From: Amycolatopsis sp. 195334CR
Lineage (GTDB): Bacteria > Actinomycetota > Actinomycetes > Mycobacteriales > Pseudonocardiaceae
DNA length: 64,000 bases
Reading direction: 5' to 3'
Assembly: GCF_017309385.1 (NCBI RefSeq)
Contig: NZ_JAFJMJ010000001.1
Span: 1,116,001-1,180,000, forward strand
The notes beneath the pieces were generated by a model. That model worked only from the letters and a program-made list of their open reading frames with translations. It did no database searches and had not been told where the DNA came from. The position numbers were made by a program, and so were the translations under genes. Numbering within the stretch: position 1 is the first letter of the stretch; each line of letters opens with the position of its first letter. This document shows, one piece after another, positions 35,788 to 44,932 of the stretch.

Positions 35788-38301
35788 CTACGGACGGGTC
35801 GCGATGGCCGCGATCTCCTGGTCGGTCAGCGCCCGGTCGAACAGGCGGACGTCGTCCACGTCACCGCGGAGGAAGTCGACCTGGTTGCCGCCGTACTGGC
35901 CGCGGCCGATCACCGTCGGGCCGGCGGACTCCGGCGCGGTGCAGGCGCTCTGCGCGGCGACCTTCTTGCCGTCGACGTAGAGCGAGACCGTGCCCGCCTT
36001 GGCGTCGCGCACCCCGGTCAGGTGGTACCAGCGGCCGACCTCCGGCTTCTCCGGCGACAGCGCGCGCAGGCCGACGAAGCTCATCGCCCAGCGCTGGTCC
36101 TGGCCCGAGTACTGCAGGAAGAAGGCGCTGTTGCTGCCGGTGTCCTGGCTGACCACGGTCTGGAAGGCACCGTCGGCCACGTCGAGCTTGACCCACGCCG
36201 AGGCCGAGTAGCTGCTCCCGGTGTTCACCAGCGCGCTGCCGGGATTGGCGAATCCGGCGCCGTTGAAGGAAACCGCGCCGCCCTGCACGCCGGTGGCCCA
36301 TTCGGCACCGGTGAGCGCGGCGTTCTTGCCCCCGACCGAGTCGGCGGCCGTGGTGCCGGTGCCCTCGTCGAACTTGTACGCGTTCACCCCGTCGGTGCCC
36401 GGCGTGCCGGGACCGGGGTCGGGCGCGCCGGTGCCGCTGCCGTCGGACTCGCGGATGATCTGCTCGTTGATCGCCTTGACCTGGCCGAAGTCCATCTTCT
36501 TCACCTGGCGGTCGTAGGTGAAGAAGCCGTTGACCTCGTGCTCGACGTCGGTGATCTGGGTGTAGATCGCGCCGCCGATGCCGCAGCGCTGCGCGGCCTT
36601 GAGCACGTCGGTCTGGTTCTCCACGTACCGGCGGGTCAGCGTGGCCTGGTCCGGGGTCATCTCGTAGGCGTGGCCCTCGCCGAACCACATGTGGCCGTCG
36701 ATCTCCAGGCCGAAGCCGCCGTGCTCACCGTCCATCGAGGCGCGGTTCGCGTCCGGCACCGGGGTGCCGGGGCCGACGTACATGTGCCAGTCGAGCACGT
36801 CGCCCTTGCCGGAGTCACCGAGCGAGTCGCAGCAGTTCACCCCGCTGTGCGCGTTGACCAGCCGGGACGGGTCCTGCGCCTTGACCTCGTCGGCGATGCG
36901 GCCGGTGGCCTCGCGGTTCCACTCGCCCCAGCCCTCGTTGAACGGCACCCAGCCGATCACCGAGGTCCAGTTCTTCTTCTCCTCGACGATCTCGTCCAGT
37001 TCCTTCTCGAACTGCTGCTGCGCGTCGACCGGCGGGCGGCCGCCGGTGCGCATGGCCGGCATGTCCTGCCAGACCAGCAGGCCGAGGCGGTCGGCGTGGT
37101 AGTACCAGCGGTCGGGCTCGGTCTTGATGTGCTTGCGCACGGTGTTGAAGCCGAGTTCCTTGTGCTGCTCGAGGTCGAAGGCCAGCGCGGCGTCGGTGGG
37201 CGCGGTGTAGATGCCGTCCGGCCAGTACCCCTGGTCCAAAGTGGACATCTGGAAGAGGATCTTGCCGTTCAGCGTCATCCGCAGCTTGCCGTCGGCACCC
37301 TCGATCTTGCCGATCTCCCGCATGCCGAAGTACGAGGAGACGCGGTCGACCGGGCGGTCGTTGGCGTCGCGCAGGATCACGTCGAGGTCGTAGAGGAACG
37401 GGCTGTCCGGCGACCACAGCTTCGCCTGCGGCACGTCGACCTTGATCTCGCCGGCGGCCGGGCTGCGCTTGCGGCTGACCACGGCACCGCCGTCGCGCAC
37501 GATCACCTCGGCGGACAGCTTGCCCGCGTCACCGCTGGTCTGCACGGTCAGGCCGAGGGTGCCGGTGTCGATGTCCGGCACCATGCCCAGGTTCTCCACG
37601 TGGGCGGCGGCCACCGGCTCCATCCACACGGTCTGCCAGATGCCGGACGCGCCTTCGTAGAAGATGCCGCGGTCGGGCACGATGCGCTGCTTGCCGACCG
37701 GCTGCCAGGTCTGGTCGGCGCGGTCCTCGACACCGACCACGATCTCCTGGTCGGCGCCGGGCTTGAGGGCGTCGGTGATGTCGGCGGAGAAGGCGCCGTA
37801 GCCGCCCTTGTGCTCGGCGACCTTCTTGCCGTTGACGTAGACGGAGGCGAGGTAGTCGACCGCGCCGAAGTTCAGCTTGAGCCGGTTGCGGCTGCCGACC
37901 TGCCAGTCGGCGGGCACGGAAACCGTGCGGCGGTACCACATGTAGTCCTCGTGCCGCTCGATGCCGGAGAGCACCGATTCGCTCGGGTACGGGACCAGGA
38001 TGCGCTCACCGAGCGTCTTGCCGAACGGCGGCGCCTCACCGGCCTTGGCACCGGCGAACTCCCAGACGCCGTTGAGGTTCTGCCAGTCCTTGCGGGTCAG
38101 CTGCGGCCGCGGGTACTCCGGCAGCGCGTTGTCGGGGTTGACCAGGTGGGTCCAGGGGGTCGGCAGCTTCGGCGTGCCCATCTGCCAGCTCGGCTGCGCG
38201 GTCGCCGGCGGGGCGACCACGGTGAGCGCCGCCACGATCGAGGCGAGCGCGGCCGCGGCCCACGGACGTCTGATCTTTCGGCGTCGGCTAACTCGTGACA
38301 T
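35788..38301 (-). CDS. Secreted GH2 glycosidase with C-terminal LamG domain
   Basis: 837 residues from ATG 38301. A Sec signal (RRPWAAAALASIVAALTVVAPPATA) leads into a GH2 jelly-roll sugar-binding domain (about 40-200), an Ig-like domain, and a TIM barrel with the acid/base glutamate in GWVPFNEGWGEW and the nucleophile region in TQITDVEHEVNG. A Gly/Pro linker near 640 joins a concanavalin-like LamG domain (about 660-837). Exact substrate is not readable, but some actinomycete GH2 enzymes are beta-D-galactofuranosidases and it heads an operon for a YtfQ-type importer, so release of galactofuranose or a furanose relative is the best guess. Confidence 0.88.
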   Translation of the reverse strand: MSRVSRRRKIRRPWAAAALASIVAALTVVAPPATAQPSWQMGTPKLPTPWTHLVNPDNALPEYPRPQLTRKDWQNLNGVWEFAGAKAGEAPPFGKTLGERILVPYPSESVLSGIERHEDYMWYRRTVSVPADWQVGSRNRLKLNFGAVDYLASVYVNGKKVAEHKGGYGAFSADITDALKPGADQEIVVGVEDRADQTWQPVGKQRIVPDRGIFYEGASGIWQTVWMEPVAAAHVENLGMVPDIDTGTLGLTVQTSGDAGKLSAEVIVRDGGAVVSRKRSPAAGEIKVDVPQAKLWSPDSPFLYDLDVILRDANDRPVDRVSSYFGMREIGKIEGADGKLRMTLNGKILFQMSTLDQGYWPDGIYTAPTDAALAFDLEQHKELGFNTVRKHIKTEPDRWYYHADRLGLLVWQDMPAMRTGGRPPVDAQQQFEKELDEIVEEKKNWTSVIGWVPFNEGWGEWNREATGRIADEVKAQDPSRLVNAHSGVNCCDSLGDSGKGDVLDWHMYVGPGTPVPDANRASMDGEHGGFGLEIDGHMWFGEGHAYEMTPDQATLTRRYVENQTDVLKAAQRCGIGGAIYTQITDVEHEVNGFFTYDRQVKKMDFGQVKAINEQIIRESDGSGTGAPDPGPGTPGTDGVNAYKFDEGTGTTAADSVGGKNAALTGAEWATGVQGGAVSFNGAGFANPGSALVNTGSSYSASAWVKLDVADGAFQTVVSQDTGSNSAFFLQYSGQDQRWAMSFVGLRALSPEKPEVGRWYHLTGVRDAKAGTVSLYVDGKKVAAQSACTAPESAGPTVIGRGQYGGNQVDFLRGDVDDVRLFDRALTDQEIAAIATRP

Positions 38302-38403
38302 CGTTGTCGTACACCCTTCAGGTGAGGTCCTGGTGAACCAGCGGCTGCTGGCGCCGGGAAACGGAGCCGCGTGTGCCGGCACGCAGTGGACCCGTCGTGA
38401 CAC

Positions 38404-38432
38404 ATTTCACGCGGGAACTCAACAGATGTCAA
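38404..38432 (-). promoter_or_regulatory. Probable sigma-70-type promoter of GH2-ytf operon
   Basis: Minus strand: a perfect -35 TTGACA at 38432-38427 and TGAAAT (4 of 6 to consensus) at 38409-38404, spacer 17 bp, about 100 bp before the GH2 ATG. The -35 sits inside closely spaced TGTTGA repeats, which could be operator half-sites. Confidence 0.55.
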
Positions 38433-38520
38433 CACATCCGACCACAGATACTCAGCTCTCAACATTTGCGCTCGCACCGGCTCTGCCCAGGGGATGTCCG
38501 TTTTGCTTACCGGACGAACA

Positions 38521-38554
38521 AGATCCCCGGTGCAGTGGGACGCACCGGGGATCT
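38521..38554 (-). terminator. Hairpin terminator at end of rhamnose operon
   Basis: Perfect 13-bp stem, AGATCCCCGGTGC (38521-38533) and GCACCGGGGATCT (38542-38554), loop 8 bases, 57 bp after the last stop. The T-rich flank (CTTGTCTTTTTG) is on the plus side, so it may act in either direction. Confidence 0.65.
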
Positions 38555-38610
38555 GTTGATTCTTGTCTTTTTGTGGCGGACCGCCGAACGGCCTAAGCAG
38601 AGATCCGATC

Positions 38611-38814
38611 TCAGAGCAGACCGCGGCGAACGGCCCAGACCACCGCCTCGATCTGGGTGCGCACGCCCAGCTGGTCGCAGATGGCCCGGGTGCGGCGGCG
38701 GATGGTGCGCCCGGACAGGCCGAGCCGCCGGGCCACCGCGTCCGCGGGCAGCCCGGAGGCGAGCAGCTGGAGCAGGACCAGGTCGTCGTGGCTGAGGCGT
38801 TCCTTGGTCAGCAC
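38611..38814 (-). CDS. Small LuxR-type HTH protein (67 residues)
   Basis: A lone LuxR/GerE DNA-binding domain: LSHDDLVLLQLLASGLPADA (scaffold helix), VARRLGLSGRTIRRRTRAIC (HTH with recognition helix) and QLGVRTQIEAVVWAVRRGLL. No receiver, sensor or other domain. GTG 38814 comes one base after the rhaI stop, so it is the last gene of the rhamnose operon. It could be a stand-alone regulator or the surviving end of a larger one; an in-frame GTG/ATG further upstream would lie inside rhaI. Independent function is not shown. Confidence 0.6.
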   Translation of the reverse strand: MLTKERLSHDDLVLLQLLASGLPADAVARRLGLSGRTIRRRTRAICDQLGVRTQIEAVVWAVRRGLL

Positions 38815-38815
38815 G

Positions 38816-39982
38816 TCAAGCCCCCCAGCCCATGGCCGCACCACCGGTCCGCTCGGCCTCGATCCGGGCCTGGTAACCACCGCGGTGGTAGGCGGCGATC
38901 GGGTCGGGGTCCAGGCCCATGTCCTGCCGCAGCTCGGCCAGCTTCGGCCGGACGTCGGTGTTGAAGGCGTCCATCACCACCGCGTTCGCGCCGAGCACGT
39001 CGCCCTCGGCCTGCGCCCGCGCGAGCGCGTCGGTGTCGACGAGCAGCGCCTTGGCGGTGGCCTCCTGCACGTTGAGCACCGAGCGGATCATCGCCGGCAC
39101 CTTCGGTTCCAGGTTGTGGCACTGGTCGAGCATGAACGCCACGTTCGCGGCCGGGTCGAGCCCGCCGGCCGACACCAGTTCGTGCATGATCCGGAACAGC
39201 TGGAACGGGTCCGCCGCACCCACGATCAGGTCGTCGTCGGCGTAGTTGCGGCTGTTGAAGTGGAACCCGCCGAGCCTGCCCTCCCGCAGCAGCACCGCGA
39301 CGATGAACTCGATGTTGGTGCCGGGCGCGTGGTGCCCGGTGTCCACCAGCACCTGCGCGCGTTCGCCGAGGCGCAGGCACTGGGCGAACGACGTGCCCCA
39401 GTCCGGTACGTCCATGGTGTAGAAGTGCGGCTCGAAGAACTTGTACTCGAGCAGCAGGCGCATGCCGTCGGGCATCCGGTCGTAGGCCTCGCGCAGGCCC
39501 TCGTGCAGCCGGTCCTGGCGGGCGCGGATGTTGTCCTGGCCGGCGTAGTTGGTGCCGTCGGCCATCCACACCGACAGCACGCCCGAACCGGTGGCGCGCC
39601 CGATCTCCACGCACTCCAGCAGGTGGTCGACGGCCTTGCGGCGGACCCCGGGATCGGGGTTGCACAGGCTGCCGAGCCGGTAGTCGTCCTCCTGGAACAC
39701 GTTGGGGTTGATGGCACCCAGCTCGATCCCGCGATCGGCGGCGTACCGGCCGAGCGCACCGAAGTCGTCGACGCGGTCCCACGGGATGTGCAGCGCGATG
39801 CTCGGCGCGACGCCGGTCAGCTCGTGCACCTTCGCCGCGTCGTCGATCTTCTCGTACGGATCACGCGGGATCCCCTTCTGCGCGAACACCTTGAACCGGG
39901 TGCCCGAGTTCCCGTACGCCCAGGACGGCGTCTCGATCCGTTGTGCGCGCAGCACTTCCGCGGCCTGTGCCCACGAACTCAT
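38816..39982 (-). CDS. rhaI: L-rhamnose isomerase
   Basis: 388 residues; converts L-rhamnose to L-rhamnulose, first intracellular step. It is of the Pseudomonas stutzeri RhaI type, a metal-dependent xylose-isomerase-like TIM barrel, not the E. coli RhaA type. Metal-site segments: LLEYKFFEPHFYTMDVPDWG, LVDTGHHAPGTNIEF and GGFHFNSRNYADDDLIVG. AGAGGGG lies 6 bases before the ATG and 12 bp separate it from rhaS. The kinase (rhaB) and aldolase (rhaD) that should follow in the pathway are not in this window. Confidence 0.93.
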   Translation of the reverse strand: MSSWAQAAEVLRAQRIETPSWAYGNSGTRFKVFAQKGIPRDPYEKIDDAAKVHELTGVAPSIALHIPWDRVDDFGALGRYAADRGIELGAINPNVFQEDDYRLGSLCNPDPGVRRKAVDHLLECVEIGRATGSGVLSVWMADGTNYAGQDNIRARQDRLHEGLREAYDRMPDGMRLLLEYKFFEPHFYTMDVPDWGTSFAQCLRLGERAQVLVDTGHHAPGTNIEFIVAVLLREGRLGGFHFNSRNYADDDLIVGAADPFQLFRIMHELVSAGGLDPAANVAFMLDQCHNLEPKVPAMIRSVLNVQEATAKALLVDTDALARAQAEGDVLGANAVVMDAFNTDVRPKLAELRQDMGLDPDPIAAYHRGGYQARIEAERTGGAAMGWGA

Positions 39983-39994
39983 GCGGTGCCCCTC

Positions 39995-41062
39995 TCAGAA
40001 GTCGAACCGGTCGATGTTGGCCGCGTCGAACACGGTCGGCGGGCCGAGCACGACCTCCCCCTCCGCGCCGATGGTGTACTCGCCCAGTTCCCCGGCGGTG
40101 AACTTCTCGCCCGGCGCGCCGGTGATCCGGCCGGAGGCGAGCGCGGTGGCGGCCTGCACGCCGAGGTAACCGAGCTTGTTGGGCTCCCACAGGGCGAACT
40201 GGCCGACCGTGCCGTCCTTGACGTAGGCACGCAACTGGTTCGGCGTACCGAGCCCGGTCAGCGCGACCTTGCCCTTGTACTCCGAGGAACTGAGGTAACG
40301 CCCGGCCGCGGCCAGGCCGACGGTGGTCGGCGAGACAATCCCCTTGAGCTGCGGGTGCGCCTGCAGCAGGCCCTGCGTCTTCTGGAAGGAGATCTGGTCG
40401 TTGTCCTCCCCGTAGGCGACCTCGACCAGCTTCAGCCCGGCGTGCTCGGGCTTCGCCAGTTCCTGCTTCATGATCTCGATCCAGGTGTTCTGGTTGGTCG
40501 CGTTCGCGGTCGCGGACAGGATGGCGATCTCCCCGCTGCCGCCGACCGCCTTCGAGATCAGCTCGACCTGCTTCACCGCGATGTCCCGGGAATCGGCCTG
40601 GTTGATGAACACGTCCCGGGCGTCGGTGGCCACGTCGGAGTCGAGCGTGACCACCTTCATCCCTTGCTGGCGCGCGGTTTTCAGCGCCGGTGCCACCGCG
40701 TTCTCGTCGTTGGCCGCCATGATCAGCGCGTCCTGGCGCTGCTGCGCGGCGGTGTTGATGTAGGTGACCTGCGAGGAGGCGCTGGCGTCGGACGGGCCAG
40801 TCGCCTTGAACTCGGCCCGCAGTTCGGCCGCCGCCTTCTCCCCGCCCTGCTGCACCACGGTGAAGTACGGGTTGTTCACCTGCTTGGGCAGGAAGGTCAT
40901 CTTCAACCCGGTTTTCAGCGGGGCCGCCGGGTTGGCCGCGCCGGTGGCCTGTTGCGCCGGGCCCGACCCAGAACTGTCCTTTGTGGTCCCACTGCAGGAG
41001 GCGAGCAGCAGGGCCATACCCAGAACCGCGACACCTCGTCGTGCGACGGTGCTTGCCTTCAT
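39995..41062 (-). CDS. rhaS: Rhamnose-binding lipoprotein
   Basis: 355 residues. A signal peptide with lipobox LASC (C23 lipidated), then a periplasmic-binding-protein type 1 fold similar to rhizobial RhaS: KTGLKMTFLPKQVNNPYFTV, ALIMAANDENAVAPAL, VVTLDSDVATDARDVFINQA and GRYLSSSEYKGKVALTGLG. Captures L-rhamnose for the RhaTPQ importer. The start is overlapped by the stop of the preceding permease (TGATG). GGAAGGAAA ribosome site. Substrate assignment rests on neighbouring rhaI and GH78. Confidence 0.88.
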   Translation of the reverse strand: MKASTVARRGVAVLGMALLLASCSGTTKDSSGSGPAQQATGAANPAAPLKTGLKMTFLPKQVNNPYFTVVQQGGEKAAAELRAEFKATGPSDASASSQVTYINTAAQQRQDALIMAANDENAVAPALKTARQQGMKVVTLDSDVATDARDVFINQADSRDIAVKQVELISKAVGGSGEIAILSATANATNQNTWIEIMKQELAKPEHAGLKLVEVAYGEDNDQISFQKTQGLLQAHPQLKGIVSPTTVGLAAAGRYLSSSEYKGKVALTGLGTPNQLRAYVKDGTVGQFALWEPNKLGYLGVQAATALASGRITGAPGEKFTAGELGEYTIGAEGEVVLGPPTVFDAANIDRFDF

Positions 41063-42021
41063 CACGTTTTCCTTCCTGCTGGGAAAATCCGGCTGCCGAG
41101 CAAGCGCGGGATGAGCACACCGGCGAGCAGCAGCGCGCCGGTGACCACGGTCAGCACCTCGGTCGAAACGTCGTCGAGGATCAGGAGGTTGCGCAGGCCG
41201 CCGAGCAGCAGCACCCCGGCGATGACGCCGCCGAGCGTGCCCCTGCCGCCGAAGATGGACACCCCGCCCAGCAGCACCGCGGCGACCACGGCGAGTTCCA
41301 GCCCGTTGCCGTTGTCCGCGCGGGCGCTGGAGAAGCGCAGGGTGTAGACGATCCCGGCGATCGCCGCGACGGCCCCGGTCAGGATGAACAGGATCAGCTT
41401 GACCCGCTTGACCCGGATCCCGGAGAACCAGGCCGCTTCCGGGTTGGCACCGATGGCGAAGGTGGACCGGCCGAACGAGCTGTAGTGCAGCAGCACGGCG
41501 AACCCGATGGCCAGCAACGCGAACAGCAGGATCGGGTACGGGAGCTGCGTGTCCGGGATCGGCGTGTTGCCGAACTGGGTGAAGCTGGCCGGGAAGTCGG
41601 CGACCGCGGTGTCGCCGAGCAGCACCAGCGCGAGCCCGCGGTACAGCGCCAGCGTGCCGATGGTGACCGCGAGCGAGGGCAGGCCGAGCCGGGTGACCAG
41701 CAGGCCGTTGACCGCGCCGCACAGCGCCCCGGCCGCGATCGCCACCGGCAGGATCAGCTCCAGCGCCCAGCCCGCGTTCCACAGCGTGCCGACCAGCGCG
41801 CTGGACAGGCCGAGCACCGACGCCACCGACAGGTCGATCTCGCCGGAGACCACCACCAGCGTCAGCGGCAGGGCGATCAACGCGATCTCCGAGATGTCCA
41901 GGCCGAGGTAGAAGAGGTTGCCGCCGGAGAGGAAGGCGCCGTCGGTGCGGATGCTGCCGGCCACCGCGACCACCACCAGCAGGAGCACCAGCACCGACTC
42001 CCAGCGCAGCAGGCGGGCCAT
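41062..42021 (-). CDS. rhaQ: Rhamnose ABC transporter permease
   Basis: 319 residues, hydrophobic, CUT2 permease. Signatures: LTLVVVSGEIDLSVASVLGL, VTRLGLPSLAVTIGTLALYR, GLELAVVAAVLLGGVSIFGG and RGTLGGVIAGVLLLGGLRN. It pairs with the adjacent RhaP-type permease. ATG overlaps the rhaP stop by one base and its stop overlaps the rhaS ATG. Confidence 0.87.
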   Translation of the reverse strand: MARLLRWESVLVLLLVVVAVAGSIRTDGAFLSGGNLFYLGLDISEIALIALPLTLVVVSGEIDLSVASVLGLSSALVGTLWNAGWALELILPVAIAAGALCGAVNGLLVTRLGLPSLAVTIGTLALYRGLALVLLGDTAVADFPASFTQFGNTPIPDTQLPYPILLFALLAIGFAVLLHYSSFGRSTFAIGANPEAAWFSGIRVKRVKLILFILTGAVAAIAGIVYTLRFSSARADNGNGLELAVVAAVLLGGVSIFGGRGTLGGVIAGVLLLGGLRNLLILDDVSTEVLTVVTGALLLAGVLIPRLLGSRIFPAGRKT

Positions 42022-43070
42022 CACGCGCCCCCTCCCCTCGAGTTGGTGCGGCGCAACGCGGCCGCCAGCCGCAGCGCCACCAGCCGGTCGATCGAGATGG
42101 CCACCAGCAGCAGCGCGCCGGTGATCGCCTGCTGCCAGAACGCGGGCACGCCGAGCACCACCAGCGAACCGGCGATGGTGCTGAGCAGCAGCGCGCCCAG
42201 CGCGGCGCCGAGCACCGTGCCGGAGCCGCCGAAGATGGCCACGCCACCGACCACCACCGCGGCGACCACCTGCAGTTCGAGGCCGGTGCCCGCGGCCGCG
42301 TCGACGGTGCCGAACCGCGCGGCCCACAGCGCGCCCGCCAGCCCGGCGATCGCCCCGGACACGGCGAAGGTGGCGAAGGCGCGCCGCCGCACCGGGATCC
42401 CGGCGAGCACGGCGGCGTCCGGATTGGACCCCATCGCGTACAACTGCCTGCCGGAGCGGTACGAGCGCAGGAAGAACCACGCGGCCAGCACCACGACCAG
42501 CGTGACCAGCACCAGGTTCGGCACGCCGAGCAGTCGCCCGCTGCCGAGGGAGAGCAGGCTTTCCGGCAGGTCGGCGGCGTTGACCTGCTGTCCGGAGGCG
42601 AGCGCGAAGTCGAGGCCGCGGAAGACGTACAGCGTGCCGAGCGTGACCACCAGGCTCGGCACCCGGCCGAGCGCGACCACCAGCCCGTTCGCCGCGCCGC
42701 AGGCGAGGCCGATCAGCACGCCGAGCCCGATCCCGGCGACGATCGGCAGGTTTTCGTTGGCAGCGAAGGTATCCGCGGTGAGGAAGGCGGCGAGTCCGAG
42801 CACCGAGCCGACGGACAGGTCGACGTTCCGGGTGATCACCACGATGGTCTGGCCGACCGCGAGCAGCGCCACGATCGAGGCGTTGAGCAGCAGGTCGCGC
42901 ACGCTCTGCGCCTCGATGAACCGGGGGTTGCTCAACGCCGTGCCGACGACGACGAGCAGCAGCGCGAGCAGGATGCCGAGTTCACGCACCTTGCCCGCGC
43001 GATCGGCGAGCCGGCGGGCGGTGGTGCCCGCTTCCGGGACCCGTTGGTCCACTGTGGACTGCGCCGTCAT
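42021..43070 (-). CDS. rhaP: Rhamnose ABC transporter permease
   Basis: 349 residues, CUT2 permease with a 25-residue polar N-terminus. Signatures: [60 protein letters not shown] and [23 protein letters not shown] 43070 overlaps the ATPase stop (ATGA). Assignment as the RhaP partner follows rhizobial order rhaT-rhaP-rhaQ with rhaS nearby. Confidence 0.87.
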   Translation of the reverse strand: MTAQSTVDQRVPEAGTTARRLADRAGKVRELGILLALLLVVVGTALSNPRFIEAQSVRDLLLNASIVALLAVGQTIVVITRNVDLSVGSVLGLAAFLTADTFAANENLPIVAGIGLGVLIGLACGAANGLVVALGRVPSLVVTLGTLYVFRGLDFALASGQQVNAADLPESLLSLGSGRLLGVPNLVLVTLVVVLAAWFFLRSYRSGRQLYAMGSNPDAAVLAGIPVRRRAFATFAVSGAIAGLAGALWAARFGTVDAAAGTGLELQVVAAVVVGGVAIFGGSGTVLGAALGALLLSTIAGSLVVLGVPAFWQQAITGALLLVAISIDRLVALRLAAALRRTNSRGGGA

Positions 43071-44545
43071 GCCCGGCCCGCCGCGGCCAGCGCCACCGAC
43101 TCCTCGGTGGCCGCCGTCCGGTCCAGCTCGGCGGCGAGGCGGCCCTCGTGCATCACCAGCACGCGGTCGGCCATGCCGAGCACCTCGGGCAGTTCGGAGG
43201 AGATCATCAGCACCGCCACCCCTTCCGCGGCGAGTTCGGACAGCAGCCGGTGGACCTCGGCCTTGGTGCCGACGTCGATGCCGCGGGTCGGCTCGTCCAC
43301 GATCAACACGGCCGGTCTGCGGGCCAGCCACTTCGCCAGTACGACCTTCTGCTGGTTGCCGCCGGAGAGCACGCCGACCGGGTCGCCGAGGCGGGCGAAC
43401 TTGAGCCGGAGCTTGACCGCCCAGTCCCGGGTGAGCGCGCGCTCGTCGGCCTTCCGGATCAGCCCGCCGCGGCTGAGCGAGCCGAGGGAGGCCAGCGCCG
43501 CGTTGCGCTCGATGGACGCGTCCATCACCAAGCCCTGCTGCCGCCGGTCCTCCGGCACGAAGCCGATCCCGGCGGCCATCGCGGCGGTCGGTGAGCCGGG
43601 TTTCAGCGGTTTGCCGTTCCTCCGCACGGTTCCGGCGTCGGGCCGGTCGATGCCGAAGATCGCGCGGGCCACCTCGCTGCGCCCGGCGCCGACGAGCCCG
43701 GCGAGCGCGACGATCTCGCCCGCGCGCAGGTCGAAGGAGATGTCGGTGAAGACGCCTTCCCTGGTCAGGCGGTCGACTTGGAGCGCGATTTCGCCGGGGG
43801 TGGTGTCCTGCTTGGGGAAGAGCGTGGAGAGCTCGCGGCCGACCATGCGCCGGACCAGGTCCTCGGGGGTGTGCCCGGCGAGGTCGCCGGTCCAGACGTG
43901 CTCGCCGTCGCGGAGCACGGTGGCGCGGGTGCACAGCTCGAAGACCTCGTCGAGCCGGTGGGAGACGAAGAGCACCGCCACCTTCGCCTCCAGCAGGGCC
44001 CTGACCACGCCGAACAGCCTGCGGACCTCCACTTCGGACAGCGCGGCGGTCGGCTCGTCCATCACCACGACGCGGGCGTCGAAGGAGAGCGCCTTGGCGA
44101 TCTCGACCACCTGCTGGTCCGCGATCGAGAGCCCGCGGGCAGGCCGAGCCGGATCGAGCGCGACGCCGAGCCGTCCCAGGAGCGCGCGCACGGCTTCGTG
44201 CATGGCGCGCGTGTCGATCCTCCTTCCGGAGCGGAGGGGCTGGCGGCCCATGAACACGTTCTCCGCGACGGAGAGGTCGCCGAAGAGGGTGGGCTCCTGG
44301 TAGATGACCGCGATCCCAGCGGCCCTGGCGTCGGCGGGCCCGTGGAACTTCCGGGGCTCGCCGTCGATCAGCACGCTGCCCTCGTCGGGGCGGTGGACGC
44401 CGGCGAGCACCTTGATCAGGGTGGACTTGCCCGCGCCGTTCTCGCCGAGCAGGGCGTGCGCCTCGCCGGGCCGCAGGTCGAGCGACACCCCGCTGAGCGC
44501 CCGCACGGCGCCGAAGGACTTGGTCACCTCGCGCAGCTCGGTCAC
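43067..44545 (-). CDS. rhaT: Rhamnose ABC transporter ATPase
   Basis: 492 residues, two CUT2 nucleotide-binding domains. Domain 1: [36 protein letters not shown]. Domain 2: [39 protein letters not shown] 44545 has GGGAGGGAGA 5 bases upstream; the ATG at 44617 would add 24 residues that lack family resemblance and run over the operator region. First gene of rhaT-P-Q-S-I-HTH. The name follows rhizobial rhaT (ATPase), not the E. coli symporter of that name. Confidence 0.88.
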   Translation of the reverse strand: MTELREVTKSFGAVRALSGVSLDLRPGEAHALLGENGAGKSTLIKVLAGVHRPDEGSVLIDGEPRKFHGPADARAAGIAVIYQEPTLFGDLSVAENVFMGRQPLRSGRRIDTRAMHEAVRALLGRLGVALDPARPARGLSIADQQVVEIAKALSFDARVVVMDEPTAALSEVEVRRLFGVVRALLEAKVAVLFVSHRLDEVFELCTRATVLRDGEHVWTGDLAGHTPEDLVRRMVGRELSTLFPKQDTTPGEIALQVDRLTREGVFTDISFDLRAGEIVALAGLVGAGRSEVARAIFGIDRPDAGTVRRNGKPLKPGSPTAAMAAGIGFVPEDRRQQGLVMDASIERNAALASLGSLSRGGLIRKADERALTRDWAVKLRLKFARLGDPVGVLSGGNQQKVVLAKWLARRPAVLIVDEPTRGIDVGTKAEVHRLLSELAAEGVAVLMISSELPEVLGMADRVLVMHEGRLAAELDRTAATEESVALAAAGRA

Positions 44546-44563
44546 CCGGTCTCCCTCCCGCGA

Positions 44564-44716
44564 ATAAATCGTTTCAATCCACGGCTGAGGCGAGCCTGCT
44601 TCGACTCTGTGACCCATGTCAAGTTTTCAGCGGCTTCTGTCCCGGAAATGACGCTTGCCTGCACGCTGTGCACACGCTCGGCTACTGCTTCGGGGCGGGT
44701 CATTAGAACGTTTCAA
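44564..44716 (-). promoter_or_regulatory. Pair of LacI-type operator candidates before rhaT
   Basis: Two boxes resemble the palindrome TTGAAACGTTTCAA: TTAGAACGTTTCAA at 44703-44716 (12 of 14) and ATAAATCGTTTCAA at 44564-44577 (11 of 14). Both keep the half CGTTTCAA. One is 18 bp from the rhaT GTG, the other 139 bp further upstream. This fits repression by a LacI-family rhamnose regulator, which is not encoded in the window. Confidence 0.45.
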
Positions 44717-44760
44717 GTAACCCGAGCGGGCCGAGGTGGGCGCCTCGACGGACCAGCGAA

Positions 44761-44815
44761 TGCTATGAGTGGGGCATTACTTGCATTCAACGCAAGTAAT
44801 GCCCCACTCATAGCA
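44761..44815. repeat. Perfect 24-bp inverted repeat, intergenic
   Basis: Arms 44761-44784 and 44792-44815 are exact reverse complements, starting TGCTATGAGTGGGGCATTAC on the left; the loop is ATTCAAC. No T run follows on either strand. It lies between the end of the GH78 gene and the start of rhaT. It could be a terminator or a dispersed palindromic element. Confidence 0.9.
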
Positions 44816-44932
44816 ATCGGGGACGCGGGCGGGCCGGGTCAGGGAGGCGGGGCGAGCCGCGGCGCGAAGCGGGGCAGGCGAGCGGACCAGGCAACCGGGG
44901 CGAGTTGCGGCCGAGGCAGGCGGCCGAACAGC

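Larger units (their letters stand above)
38302..38610. other. Spacer between GH2 operon and rhamnose operon
   Basis: 309 bp, no gene. It contains the GH2 operon promoter (38404-38432), three TCAACA units (38419-38424, 38429-38434, 38459-38464; TGTTGA on the minus strand) that could be regulator half-sites, and a strong hairpin at 38521-38554 that ends the rhamnose operon. Confidence 0.6.
44546..44932. other. Spacer between GH78 gene and rhamnose operon
   Basis: 387 bp with no gene. It holds two LacI-like boxes (44564-44577, 44703-44716) and a perfect 24-bp inverted repeat (44761-44815). The remainder (44816-44932) is very GC-rich and shows nothing I can assign. Confidence 0.6.

Noticed and set aside
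35782..38298. An 838-codon plus-strand frame
   Set aside because: It lies antisense to the GH2 gene, which has a signal peptide and clear catalytic motifs. The frame has low-complexity Val/Arg/His composition.
38521..38554. The hairpin as a terminator for a plus-strand gene
   Set aside because: The T-rich flank is on the plus side, but no plus-strand gene precedes it; the rhamnose operon on the minus strand ends just before it.
38657..41347. An 896-codon plus-strand frame
   Set aside because: Antisense to rhaI and rhaS, which match known families. No domain is recognisable in it.
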